A DNA stretch of 32,471 bases from positions 1 to 32,471 of the IMG/VR virus record IMGVR_UViG_3300037635_001997, one strand, 5' to 3'. The notes below the pieces were generated by a model that was not told the origin of the DNA, made no database searches, and worked only from the letters and a program-made list of their open reading frames with translations. Source of the DNA: a virus. Below, in pieces: positions 16,124 through 24,621 of this stretch. The position numbers and the translations under genes are program-made. Numbering within the stretch: the first letter of the stretch is position 1; each line of letters starts with the position of its first letter.

Positions 16124-18564
16124 TTGCCTGCCATCTGGTATTCAAGGGTGATTGCTTGAACATTGAGGGGGAGGGGTGATCTCCCCTGTAGTTCGATAGA
16201 AGTATTTCTACTCCAGTCACCATTTACCGTGACTTTTGCGGAGTCTCCAGTCTGCAGGAGGGGAGCTTGGCTTGATTGAAAATTGGGGAAGGACAGCGTG
16301 CTCCAATCACCTTCATTGATGCGCATCTTGCAAGTCCCTGATTTCCAGAGTCTTACTATTGCGTTGGTGATCTTCTTTGTTGCGCCCATCGTTCCTTGGG
16401 ATTCTAAGAACATGGGGATGACTGTATACTCATATGGCCTCCCAATGATAGCAATATCGGTGGGGTAGTCGAGAGACACAGAACCACCTGATACGGTCCT
16501 CTCGCCTATCTTAGCTCCATCACATAGGATCGCGACGCTCTCGCCTTCCAAGTGCTCGAGACCGCTCACGCTGGTCATGCCCGATCCCTCCACGCGTATA
16601 CCATCATCGACGAACCACATCTCGGAGGTGTCATCGTTCTGAAGTCCACGATACTGACCCAGCTTGACATACTCGATATTGCGAACCGTAGAGCCATTGA
16701 CGGATCTCTTGACGATGTAGCACACCTGATCCTCCTCGTCTGCTCGCGGATTGACTGAGATGGACTCGATCTCCCCGTCGGTCTTTCGACGATACCACGC
16801 AAAGATATTCTGATTCTTCTCGTAAAGCATGCTCGCAAGCTCACCGTCAGCCCGTACACCGTGCCATGTTGGGTAGCGTTGGCGCTGGTAAGCCGTCTGA
16901 GTGACCCCACCCTCTAGGATGTGATCGGCTAACATGGTCTCCGAGTTCGATGAGTAGTAATCTTCGATGCCCGTGATCTCCTGATTCCTCAGAGTTCTGC
17001 CCTCTGGTTGGAGGTATAGCACCGTACCATTGATGGCCTCTGCCCTCAACTTGCCTGATCCGTGGTTGGTGTCCCACCTTAGGTCATAGTTGTTGTATCC
17101 GAACGCCTCAGTCGTATTCTCCTGCACGATCACGCCTTCCGCTAGGTTTGTTCCCACTCGAAGCTCTCGAAGGCTCTCAAGCCATTGCACGTGCGGCGCT
17201 CCATTGCGATTCACACCAACCATGAAGCCGGAGTCAGCATCATTGCGCTCGCGATAGTTGAAGTAGTTACCCGGCTGAGACAGGAGGACATCATCACCAC
17301 CCAAGCATCGCCGCTCCTTGTGGAAGCAGATTGCCCGTGGATAGCCTCGGCGCTTGCTGAAATATTGCTCGCGCCACTCAATCGTCGCCTCCCCGGTAAG
17401 GAAGGGTTCAATCACCTCAGCGGTCACCTCGGTCTCGCTAGTATAGCCCGTGATCTTGAGGAGACCCTTCACCGTGGGATCTGAAACCTCAATCGTCAAT
17501 CTTGGCTGATTTGCCCCTAAGCTTGTCCCGGTGCTCTTATCCTCGAATCGCGAACGCAAGAAGATAGGCTCAGAGAGAGATAGTGTTACGCGTTCATTCC
17601 TTGATGCACCCTCGATCTCAAACTTCCTCCGAGTCTTCCAGGAGCTAGAATCACCAGGAGTCTTGGTCTCCTCCAGATAGACTGTCCAATTCGCAATACC
17701 ACCAGTCTCGAATACCACATCCCCGAAGGCGTAGAAGGCAGCGCTGTGACCTGTAACATCGTTAGACTTAGCCATGTAAGCCTGTAGAACCTCCTCCCGA
17801 TCATGGGAGATACTAATGATTTGATCAATACTGTTTGCGCTGAATAGGTCCGTGGAAGAAGTCAGTGTTGGGGTGTCACCAATCTGCAAGCCTCCCGCGT
17901 CCTCCCATTTCTCATCATCCAAATCCGTCTCGAACACCCCAGAAGTATGAGCAACAGCGCATCGATACGACTTACCATCCTCAAATGCGTAGTCATCCAC
18001 CGCGTATGATGTCGAGGTAGCCCAAGGGTCCGCGTAGTCTGTCAACGTTAATGTGGTGTCCGTGGTGTTCACGGGAGCCAGCGCCGGGAAGTTAGGGGAT
18101 ACCGAGTAATCAATCGTCTGAAGCTCCCAGTCATCGTTAGCCGTCCTCACCAACATCCTCTCCTCGTAGTCAGGGTGGACGATCATCACGATGTCGTTGA
18201 TCTGCTCAAATTGTAACTCGAAGAGATCCTCCTCCTGATATGGTGATGCCTCCTCATACGGGGTCGGCCCATCCATGACCGGAGCCTGGTTGAGGAAGAA
18301 GCGGAAGTATTCATGACCCACCTCGATCTCCATGAGGTCCTGATCCTTTGAGAAGCTGAAGGGGACTAGGCGGGATTTCCTGTCGGAATACTTAGTAGTG
18401 GTGATGTGCTCTGTGCCTGGCGCACTCAGGATCGTTCCGAATGGCATCGGCTGGAAGTTCTCCAGCTTCTGACAACCCTTGGAATACTTGGCGGTGTCAA
18501 CGCGAGGGTCCATGAACTCAGTGAGTTCTCCACCGTTGAATGTGATTTGTGATGCTTTGGGCAT
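16120..18564 (-). CDS. Tail tubular protein B / tail nozzle (T7 gp12-like)
   Basis: An 814-residue nozzle protein. The N terminus ITFNGGELTEFMDPRVDTAK with KLENFQPMPFGTILSAPG is diagnostic of the family, and LVPFSFSKDQDLMEIEVG follows as expected. The middle has KRRGYPRAICFHKERRCLGG and FNYRERNDADSGFM, also conserved in nozzle proteins. The C terminus is beta-rich. Six copies would cap the gp11 adaptor ring and close the tail tube before ejection. The stop overlaps the next ATG as ATGA. Length is close to T7 gp12. Confidence 0.92.
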   Translation of the reverse strand: MPKASQITFNGGELTEFMDPRVDTAKYSKGCQKLENFQPMPFGTILSAPGTEHITTTKYSDRKSRLVPFSFSKDQDLMEIEVGHEYFRFFLNQAPVMDGPTPYEEASPYQEEDLFELQFEQINDIVMIVHPDYEERMLVRTANDDWELQTIDYSVSPNFPALAPVNTTDTTLTLTDYADPWATSTSYAVDDYAFEDGKSYRCAVAHTSGVFETDLDDEKWEDAGGLQIGDTPTLTSSTDLFSANSIDQIISISHDREEVLQAYMAKSNDVTGHSAAFYAFGDVVFETGGIANWTVYLEETKTPGDSSSWKTRRKFEIEGASRNERVTLSLSEPIFLRSRFEDKSTGTSLGANQPRLTIEVSDPTVKGLLKITGYTSETEVTAEVIEPFLTGEATIEWREQYFSKRRGYPRAICFHKERRCLGGDDVLLSQPGNYFNYRERNDADSGFMVGVNRNGAPHVQWLESLRELRVGTNLAEGVIVQENTTEAFGYNNYDLRWDTNHGSGKLRAEAINGTVLYLQPEGRTLRNQEITGIEDYYSSNSETMLADHILEGGVTQTAYQRQRYPTWHGVRADGELASMLYEKNQNIFAWYRRKTDGEIESISVNPRADEEDQVCYIVKRSVNGSTVRNIEYVKLGQYRGLQNDDTSEMWFVDDGIRVEGSGMTSVSGLEHLEGESVAILCDGAKIGERTVSGGSVSLDYPTDIAIIGRPYEYTVIPMFLESQGTMGATKKITNAIVRLWKSGTCKMRINEGDWSTLSFPNFQSSQAPLLQTGDSAKVTVNGDWSRNTSIELQGRSPLPLNVQAITLEYQMAGK

Positions 18565-18570
18565 GAGTGT

Positions 18571-19392
18571 TTAGGAGATGATCCAGTTCGTTCCGTCTGA
18601 GTATACCGGTATGAAGTTAGCGCCACCACCAGCCACAGTAGACCCTCTTGTGGTGGCGTTAGCGTCACTGACGAAACAGGTCATCCCAGCCTCTCCGGTT
18701 GGAAGTGTTGCAACGGTGAAGACCCCCTTCTTCACCGTGCCTGATGCGTCGAGGTCTGTCACCTCGATCGACCCAGAGCCAGCATTCACCGAGACAACCC
18801 CAGCAGATGATCTCCCGAGATATGTGTCAGCATTTGATGAGACAACTCCCGATGACCAACCGAAAGTTCCGCTGTTTTGCGTGTTAAACTTAGTGTTCGC
18901 GATGCGAAATCTCTCGACGCCAGCGGGTTTAATAGGCATGACTCCAGTCTGGGAGGCAAAGGAATCAGCCGTCACCGTGCCTGATGCTGAGACATCAACA
19001 GCGTAGACATCCGTTGCGATGGTGTCAGTTGTGGTGAGCGTGGCGAACGTGGGGGAATCTGTGGTATTGAGATCCTGATCGAAGCTGCTACCTCCACCTG
19101 CTGCATCGATTGCCGCTTGCTGTGCTGTGGAGACCGGCTTGTTGATGTCGCTCGTGTTGTCCACGTTATCCAGCCCGACATCATCCTTGGTCAATGCGTC
19201 GAGTGCTGCCTGCTGTGCTGTCGACACAGGCTTATCCTCGTCGCTTGTGTTGTCTACGTTACTGAGACCCACCTGAGCGGGAGCAGAGGGCTCATACAGG
19301 GAGTCCCATGCTTTGCCGTTGTATTTCCAGATGATGGAGCCAACCGTGTGGATGTCCCCTGTGTTAGGTGCTGATGGGAAGTTAAGTGCCAT
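18571..19392 (-). CDS. Second fibre-type tail protein with tandem NTSD repeats
   Basis: 273 residues. The N terminus MALNFPSAPNTGDIHTVGSI, then WKYNGKAWDSL, is a common phage tail/baseplate attachment module. Residues 41-66 and 72-97 hold two tandem copies of VGLxNVDNTSDxxKPVSTAQ with QAALDA. The remainder is beta-rich (FGWSSGVVSSNADTYLGRSS) and ends in MTCFVSDANATTRGSTVAGG then NFIPVYSDGTNWIIS, the type of C-terminal segment seen in short fibres. It lies between the large adhesin and the nozzle gene and shares its repeat with the adhesin. Probably a fibre or adaptor bound to the gp11/gp12 tail; function is inferred from modules. Confidence 0.75.
   Translation of the reverse strand: MALNFPSAPNTGDIHTVGSIIWKYNGKAWDSLYEPSAPAQVGLSNVDNTSDEDKPVSTAQQAALDALTKDDVGLDNVDNTSDINKPVSTAQQAAIDAAGGGSSFDQDLNTTDSPTFATLTTTDTIATDVYAVDVSASGTVTADSFASQTGVMPIKPAGVERFRIANTKFNTQNSGTFGWSSGVVSSNADTYLGRSSAGVVSVNAGSGSIEVTDLDASGTVKKGVFTVATLPTGEAGMTCFVSDANATTRGSTVAGGGANFIPVYSDGTNWIIS
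19102..19272 (-). repeat. Tandem 26-residue NTSD repeats in the short fibre
   Basis: Two adjacent coding repeats, residues 41-66 (19272-19195) and 72-97 (19179-19102), separated by five residues. Both carry VGL(S/D)NVDNTSD(E/I)(D/N)KP and VSTAQQAA(L/I)DA. They are near-identical in protein and similar in DNA, consistent with a tandem duplication. Confidence 0.85.
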
Positions 19393-19405
19393 GATTCGTA
19401 GTGGT

Positions 19406-22135
19406 TTAAGGTGTGTCAGTTACCAAGTCAGAGGAGGAGAAGTTATACCCAACGAAGTGAGCATTCCCGATGAGATCCTGCACCGTAGTGACGCTAGACT
19501 CAATCTCGTAGTAGTGATCGGGTGCAGTGGTGAGCAAGGAGAGATCCTGAGTGCTTCCACTGTTGTAGATCGTGGAGATGTTGGCGCTCTGATCGGAGCC
19601 CCAGACGGCGATCTGGTTGATCTTGGCATCCTTCATGTAGTTACCTGAAGCAAATCTACCGACTCGATAGTTATCAGCATCTATTCCACTGGAGTATCCG
19701 TAGTTACTATGCGTGTTCGATGTGGTCTGGACCACCCCGTCTATATAGATGTTGAACCTAGAGTAGTAATTGGATAGACTGCCAGAGCTTGCTCCAGTAG
19801 TTCCCCCGTCATACGTTACCATTATGTGATGCCATGTAGTCGGGTCAATAGATCCGTCTGGCGTTGTCATTTGTAAGTGGTTAGCGTTAGAGCCATACCT
19901 GAGCCTAAGTCGCTTCTGTCCATTGAGGTTAGTCTGCCGAAACTCGATATGCCCACCGTTTGCCGTGTCATTATCCCCAAAATAGAAAATGGTTTGGCCG
20001 GAGCTGGATGTCGCCCCCTTATACCACAAGCTGACCGACCAAGCGTCACCACCGCCAGCGCCGTTTGACGCTCGACCTAAGATGCCGTCCAGTAACGCAG
20101 CGTTAGCGCCAAGATAGGAGCTATCACCATCCTCGAATAAAAGTGATTTCGTATTAGTGTAGGTCAACTCCTGCACGTTGAGCGTCACTTGGAAAGTCAC
20201 CACACCTCCGAGGGCGTTGGCTGCTTTGCAGTTAATCAGGATGGTGTCTGCTGCTGAGTCAGTCCAAGCGGGAGCAGTTCCAGAGAGGACCCCGGTGCTC
20301 TGATTCAACGATACCCAGCTAGGCGCGTCAACCTCACCCCACTGATTCACGATGTAGTCAGTGGATACAATTTGAGCGTTAAGGGACTCGCCCTCTGTGA
20401 CATCGAAGGATTGATTGCTCACATTGGGAGCTAGAAGCTGCGATCCGTTGACCATGTTGGTAGCGTCAATCGTTACAGTGGATGAGTCGCTCATGGTTAG
20501 CTCTAGGTCACTGCCTGATAGAGATCCGCTTTGCACGAACTTGTTCTCGTCCACACCCAGAGATGTGACATCCACGACATAAGACGTTGAGTCTTGAAGC
20601 GTGAGCGTGAGGTTGTTTCCAGCGAGGGCAAATCCCGTGACAGGATTACCCTGAGACGAGAAGCTGTATCCATTGGTGAAGAGGTTATTTAACTCAGTAA
20701 CCGCTTGGTTCAATACCGAGTTGACAGGGTTGCCGTCAATCGTCGCCCCCGTTACCGGCAGATTCTCCACAAGGATCTTCTGTCCATCTTTCAGCTTGAT
20801 CTTGATTTTGTCACCATTGGCAACAGCCTCGATGGTATTGATGCCATAAGCGACCAGAGCACTCTCCGATCCTAGCGAGAGATCGCGCAGGAATACCGAG
20901 GAACCAGTGGTGTCAACTCCGAAGTCCATCGCCTGATACTTCTGATAAGGGCTAATTAGTTCGAGATCCTTATCCTCGAATAGTCTATTGTGGACGATTG
21001 CCTGATATCGAGGGATTCCCGTGGTGGGATCATTGGTATCACCAACGCGAACCTGGAACACGCCCATGTCAGAGTCATCAGTCCGGCTCACCTTGCGGAT
21101 CTCCGCGAAGATGGTGGTTCCAGCATGAATCTCAACAGGGTGATCGAAATACCATTCAACGGTGCTGTCTGCTGCAAGTAGGCCAGTCTGAGGGAGTGTC
21201 TGCTTGTAGACTGGGCGACCACCGACAAAGAGGCGATACTCCAACTTAACGTTATCGAGGTTGATCTCCTCGGCCGCCACCGTAGTAATTCCGAGACCAG
21301 CGATGGAGACACCGAAGTAATTGTCCCCACTGTAACCGATGGATGATGCTGGGACTGGATTACCGCCCAGCGTAGTGCTGAACATGTCAGTGTAGACACG
21401 ACCACTGGGGGGAATGTAGCCATCCACACCCTGGTTCTCTGTGAGGCTCTGATCCTTCAGGCCGCCCCACATTGGGTAGAAGTTCGTGTTGTTGCCAAGG
21501 TTGGTAAAGAAGATATTCTCAGCACCCGATGACATCTTGTGCTGCTCACCCAAGAATAAGGAGTTCAGGGTTGTCTCGATGGCGCGATCAGCGATCAACT
21601 TCTCGTTTACAGCATCATAGGACAGGTGAGATAATACCTCAGCCTGATCCGTTGTGAGTGTTGAGTTGAACGCGCTGCTATTGACGCTCACCCATTGACC
21701 GGAGTCTCCATCAGTGTAGTAGGCATAAAGCTGACCGATGACGGTATCGAACCACATATCACCCTCATCCGGGGATACAGGAGCAACCTCAGCCACAGTG
21801 ATCGGTTCCGCCTTGGTATCTAGAGCGGCCTGTGTATCGTCCGAGATTGGCTTGTCGAGGTCGCTAGTGTTGTTTACGTGTCCGAGGCCAATATCAGTCT
21901 TGGTCTCAACGTGAGGGCTCTGAGCGTGATCATAGGCGAACTTACCACGATCACCCCGGTAGGCAGTGTCACCTTCCTCTCCGAGCGTCAGACCGTAGTC
22001 TACACCACTGGAGACCTTGGTTGCAACACCTTCGTTGGAGACGATGTAGAGATCAGCACCTGTGCCGTTCTTTACGAAATAGATAGCATCCTCCTCAAGT
22101 GAAGGGGGAAGGGCGAGAACTTTGTGAATCTTCAT
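19406..22135 (-). CDS. Large tail adhesin with Ig-like and LamG-like domains
   Basis: A 909-residue fibre-type protein, starting at the ATG one base after the preceding TAA; an upstream ATG at 22177 would overlap that gene. Residues 50-75 read TLGEEGDTAYRGDRGKFAYD, a common collar module in phage fibres, followed at 82-107 by a repeat of the NTSDxxKP type. About 565-655 forms a putative Ig-like domain (SFDVTEGESLNAQIV, PSWVSLNQSTGVLSGTAP). About 657-909 is a LamG/concanavalin-type lectin domain (WSVSLWYKG, TTWHHIMVTYDGG, FNIYIDGVVQT, INQIAVWGSDQS). It probably binds a surface glycan. Its place between gp11- and gp12-like genes is unlike T7. Confidence 0.8.
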   Translation of the reverse strand: MKIHKVLALPPSLEEDAIYFVKNGTGADLYIVSNEGVATKVSSGVDYGLTLGEEGDTAYRGDRGKFAYDHAQSPHVETKTDIGLGHVNNTSDLDKPISDDTQAALDTKAEPITVAEVAPVSPDEGDMWFDTVIGQLYAYYTDGDSGQWVSVNSSAFNSTLTTDQAEVLSHLSYDAVNEKLIADRAIETTLNSLFLGEQHKMSSGAENIFFTNLGNNTNFYPMWGGLKDQSLTENQGVDGYIPPSGRVYTDMFSTTLGGNPVPASSIGYSGDNYFGVSIAGLGITTVAAEEINLDNVKLEYRLFVGGRPVYKQTLPQTGLLAADSTVEWYFDHPVEIHAGTTIFAEIRKVSRTDDSDMGVFQVRVGDTNDPTTGIPRYQAIVHNRLFEDKDLELISPYQKYQAMDFGVDTTGSSVFLRDLSLGSESALVAYGINTIEAVANGDKIKIKLKDGQKILVENLPVTGATIDGNPVNSVLNQAVTELNNLFTNGYSFSSQGNPVTGFALAGNNLTLTLQDSTSYVVDVTSLGVDENKFVQSGSLSGSDLELTMSDSSTVTIDATNMVNGSQLLAPNVSNQSFDVTEGESLNAQIVSTDYIVNQWGEVDAPSWVSLNQSTGVLSGTAPAWTDSAADTILINCKAANALGGVVTFQVTLNVQELTYTNTKSLLFEDGDSSYLGANAALLDGILGRASNGAGGGDAWSVSLWYKGATSSSGQTIFYFGDNDTANGGHIEFRQTNLNGQKRLRLRYGSNANHLQMTTPDGSIDPTTWHHIMVTYDGGTTGASSGSLSNYYSRFNIYIDGVVQTTSNTHSNYGYSSGIDADNYRVGRFASGNYMKDAKINQIAVWGSDQSANISTIYNSGSTQDLSLLTTAPDHYYEIESSVTTVQDLIGNAHFVGYNFSSSDLVTDTP
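21815..21892 (-). repeat. Tail-module protein repeat, copy in the large adhesin
   Basis: Encodes residues 82-107 of the adhesin, reading IGLGHVNNTSDLDKPISDD then TQAALDT. The same roughly 26-residue unit, with V(D/N)NTSDxxKPxS as its core, occurs twice in the following gene, so the two neighbours share a module. In phage fibres this unit usually links an attachment region to a distal domain. Confidence 0.75.
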
Positions 22136-22136
22136 A

Positions 22137-22847
22137 TTACCATTCGTCAGAGCCTTGAGACCATCCCTCGAGACCATCGTCTGGAGCAGGGATAGAGGTG
22201 CAGGTATTCAGGCTAAGATACTGTCCTCTTCTAAATTGAGTTGATTGACCTACCTTGGTGATAGGTGATCTGGCGAGCAGGCGCTCCATAGGGCTGTTCT
22301 CACCACTGCCCACCTCCATAGCGTCAACAGTGCGAGCATCCTCTAAGCGTCTGCGGTAGAGTCTCTCCAGGTCCTCAGCTGAGATACCATCTGTGGTGAT
22401 CTGCCGGGCCACCTTCATGGCGATCTTAACTGATACAACGTCTGCAAGCAGGGTATCCCACTGCGATACGTCATCCTCCCACTTTACGTAGCGGAGGTAG
22501 ATCTCGCCGAGATCCGAAAGTAATTGGCGACCATTCAGGTCAAAGAACTCAGCCTTCTCTGACCACGGCTCACCGTTGATGTCGAGGATGCGAAGGCAGT
22601 CTGATGGGAGCTGGAAGGCTCCACTGTAACCGAAGTTACCATTCTGGAGCGGGTCACCAGCGAGCTTGCTGAGTTGAGCGCGTCCAATGCAGCAGGACCA
22701 TCGGTGTGTCCGAATAACCTCTCGCGCTGCCTGATCGAAGATCCCCTTGATTGCGCGTGCCTTGGTGTCGTCATCGTTTAAGTTGACGATGGAGCCAGCC
22801 GACAGGTAAGAGAGGGCGTTGTTTGCGATTTGTGTTCTGGTCTGCAT
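22137..22847 (-). CDS. Tail tubular protein A (T7 gp11-like adaptor)
   Basis: A 236-residue podovirus tail adaptor. The N terminus RTQIANNALSYLSAGSI, then DDDTKARAIKGIFDQAAREV and the HRWSCCIGRAQLSKLA stretch are hallmarks of the gp11/gp4-type adaptor that binds below the portal. LPSDCLRILDINGEPW and EIYLRYVKWEDDVSQWD follow in the usual order. Its position between the capsid genes and the other tail genes fits. It begins just past the terminator and is followed by the next gene with one base between stop and ATG. Confidence 0.9.
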   Translation of the reverse strand: MQTRTQIANNALSYLSAGSIVNLNDDDTKARAIKGIFDQAAREVIRTHRWSCCIGRAQLSKLAGDPLQNGNFGYSGAFQLPSDCLRILDINGEPWSEKAEFFDLNGRQLLSDLGEIYLRYVKWEDDVSQWDTLLADVVSVKIAMKVARQITTDGISAEDLERLYRRRLEDARTVDAMEVGSGENSPMERLLARSPITKVGQSTQFRRGQYLSLNTCTSIPAPDDGLEGWSQGSDEW

Positions 22848-22859
22848 ATCTTTTATTAG

Positions 22860-22895
22860 AAAAAAGGGGGACGGAAGCCTAGACTACCGTCCCCC
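22860..22895 (-). terminator. Rho-independent terminator after the capsid/decoration genes
   Basis: On the transcribed minus strand a perfect 9-bp GC-rich stem (GGGGGACGG/CCGTCCCCC, plus-strand 22887-22895 and 22866-22874) with a 12-base loop is followed at once by six T residues (22865-22860). This is a textbook intrinsic terminator. It sits between the decoration-like gene and the gp11-like tail gene, the place where T7 has its terminator downstream of gene 10. It probably lowers expression of tail and ejection genes relative to the capsid. Confidence 0.9.
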
Positions 22896-22920
22896 CTGGT
22901 TATCCCAACGAGGAATGATT

Positions 22921-23343
22921 CTATCGAACGTAGTAGGCGATGCTCACGCGCTGAGTTCCAGCGGAGGGCGATCCACCAGCAACGGTGACCTTGAGGTCAG
23001 CTTCAGCAGCAACCTTGACGAGCTCATGGCCGTCAGTGTCGAAGAAGCGTGTTCCGGCGGAGGCGATGCTCACACCGTTTCCGTATGCGCTCTCGTCAGC
23101 AGTAGTCCCGATTTCAAGAGTGACACCAGACTGAGCGTCTCCAATGACCGAGCTTTTGGCAGGGTCTACGAGAGCACCAGCAGGGAGGTTGCTGAGGAGG
23201 GTGACAACATCGCCAGAAGACTCGTCACCAACAAAGGTGATGGAGTCATTCAGGAAACGGATGCGGCCAGCAGCTTCGATGCCGTCAGCGGGATTCCCGT
23301 GATTGGCATAGTCAGCTTCGAGTTTTGATTGTGTAACAGGCAT
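22921..23343 (-). CDS. Putative head decoration/fibre-type protein
   Basis: A 140-residue protein predicted to be almost all beta, with the phrases LLSNLPAGALVDPAKS, SGVTLEIGTTADE and ADLKVTVAGGSPSAGTQRVSIAYYV. This alternation resembles phage capsid-associated decoration or head-fibre proteins found just after the major capsid gene. It lies 37 bases after the capsid gene and is followed by a strong terminator, so it probably shares the capsid transcript and is made in high amounts. It may stabilise the capsid or carry surface binding. Family assignment is tentative. Confidence 0.6.
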   Translation of the reverse strand: MPVTQSKLEADYANHGNPADGIEAAGRIRFLNDSITFVGDESSGDVVTLLSNLPAGALVDPAKSSVIGDAQSGVTLEIGTTADESAYGNGVSIASAGTRFFDTDGHELVKVAAEADLKVTVAGGSPSAGTQRVSIAYYVR

Positions 23344-23380
23344 TGTAGTATTTCTATATTAGTTGTTAGCAATTTGAGGA

Positions 23381-24343
23381 TTATCCGATGCAAGGCACTT
23401 TCCAAACACCCTTGTCCCAGATGCGGCTGAAGCCCCAGTCCCAGTAGAATACAGACTGAACGCTGTGATTCTTGGTGGGAAGACGGTCCAACTCGTGAAC
23501 AGGCATTTCATTGTAACCGAACTTAACGGAACCTTTGTGGAAGGCAACGCAGGTCTTAACACCGGCAGCTTCAGGAAGGTTGGTGTCATCGACAGACATG
23601 GTGAAGCCCATACAATCAGTCAGGATACCGGAGGCAACCTGCTCGAGTTGAGCGGAAGCTTGGTCGCGATTGCGGATCTTCTCGTCCTGAAGGAGTTGGA
23701 GAACCTGGTCGGAGCTGAGGATCAATCCAAACGGAGAAGGATTGTTGGTGCTTCCATCCTGTGACATGACATCAAGCTTGGAGAGCTCAGTGCGGAGCTT
23801 CATGAGCTTGTCGTAGGACATGCCCTTGTCAGCACCAGCGGCTCCAGAGGCGAAGTCGTAGTTTACAGGGATTGTGTAGGTGGAGTCGAAAGCGGGGTAG
23901 CTCACAACGCCATTAGCAGCGACTTCGATAGCGTTACCGAGGAGACCGCCATTCTTACCAGCCTCACCGACAATGATCTTGTCCATGTGGCGAGCAGCTT
24001 CAGCCTTCTGGTTAGCAATAGAGACGGGGATCTGACTCTCACCAGTGCCGAACTTCTTCTCAGTAACCCGGTCAAAGATGAGGGGTGACTTGTAGGGAGA
24101 AGTGGTCACGCGGCGCTTCCCGAAGGTAGCAACGTCTGGAGAGGTCTCACCGTAGAGATCGGTGATTGCGCTGATGGAATCAGTCTTGTTAGCGAGTGGG
24201 AATTCACGATACTCACCATTGACGGCGACTTGATCGCAAAGTCCAATCGAACGACTGCGGACTTGTTGGAATTCGACATCGTAGCGATCTTCGAATTCTG
24301 GACGGTAGGACTCCACTGCTGGGAGTGACAGGTTATTAGCCAT
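23381..24343 (-). CDS. Major capsid protein
   Basis: A 320-residue shell protein. The N terminus MANNLSLPAVESYRPEFE, followed by LCDQVAVNGEYREFPLANK and TTSPYKSPLIFDRVTEKKFG, matches podovirus capsid proteins with the HK97-type fold; the C terminus (YWDWGFSRIWDKGVWKVPCIG) is also typical. The frame continues open upstream to a GTG at 24556, but those 71 codons look like translated leader, so I start at the ATG at 24343. It follows the scaffold gene and a long leader and precedes a decoration-like gene, the order expected for a head module. No SD is present; the leader is A/C-rich. Confidence 0.92.
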   Translation of the reverse strand: MANNLSLPAVESYRPEFEDRYDVEFQQVRSRSIGLCDQVAVNGEYREFPLANKTDSISAITDLYGETSPDVATFGKRRVTTSPYKSPLIFDRVTEKKFGTGESQIPVSIANQKAEAARHMDKIIVGEAGKNGGLLGNAIEVAANGVVSYPAFDSTYTIPVNYDFASGAAGADKGMSYDKLMKLRTELSKLDVMSQDGSTNNPSPFGLILSSDQVLQLLQDEKIRNRDQASAQLEQVASGILTDCMGFTMSVDDTNLPEAAGVKTCVAFHKGSVKFGYNEMPVHELDRLPTKNHSVQSVFYWDWGFSRIWDKGVWKVPCIG

Positions 24344-24621
24344 TGTATTTGTTTTCTGTTTTGTTTGTTTGATAGAGCGAAAGACGCTCGTCTTGGAGTT
24401 GAGGATCTGTCTCCTCTGTCTTTCGGGGCTCTTCTCAAGAAGGTGGCAGGAAACTGGGCTTCTATGCGAACAGGTGGCCGATGGGATTACTATTAAAGCA
24501 GAGATCACAATCTGCCCACCATTTACGTCATCCACACCGACAACAGACCCCCGCACCTGTTAAGATGCGAGGGCCTGCGCTATGAACAGGGAGGTGAACG
24601 ACTCCTCCCAACCAACAAAAT
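24344..24621 (-). promoter_or_regulatory. 278-bp untranslated leader of the capsid gene with hairpins
   Basis: The largest non-coding gap in the window. I see three structured elements on the transcribed strand. One is an 8-bp stem with a G-U pair (24548-24555 with 24566-24573), followed by only a broken U tract. The others are two mutually exclusive 5-bp hairpins near the start codon: 24375-24379 with 24385-24389, and 24381-24385 with 24390-24394. The last 30 bases before the ATG are almost all A and C with no SD. I found no convincing sigma70 -35/-10 pair. The long leader would suit a capsid-specific promoter or an mRNA-stability element, as major capsid genes are usually expressed most strongly. 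Confidence 0.45.

Noticed and set aside
22136-22177. Upstream start at 22177 for the large adhesin
   Set aside because: It would overlap the gp11-like gene by 41 bases, whereas the ATG at 22135 is one base past that gene's stop and gives a fibre-like N terminus.
24344-24556. 71-codon in-frame extension of the capsid protein from a GTG
   Set aside because: Composition is unlike the capsid domain and it runs through structured leader sequence; MANNLSLP is a normal capsid N terminus. Kept only as a finding to test.
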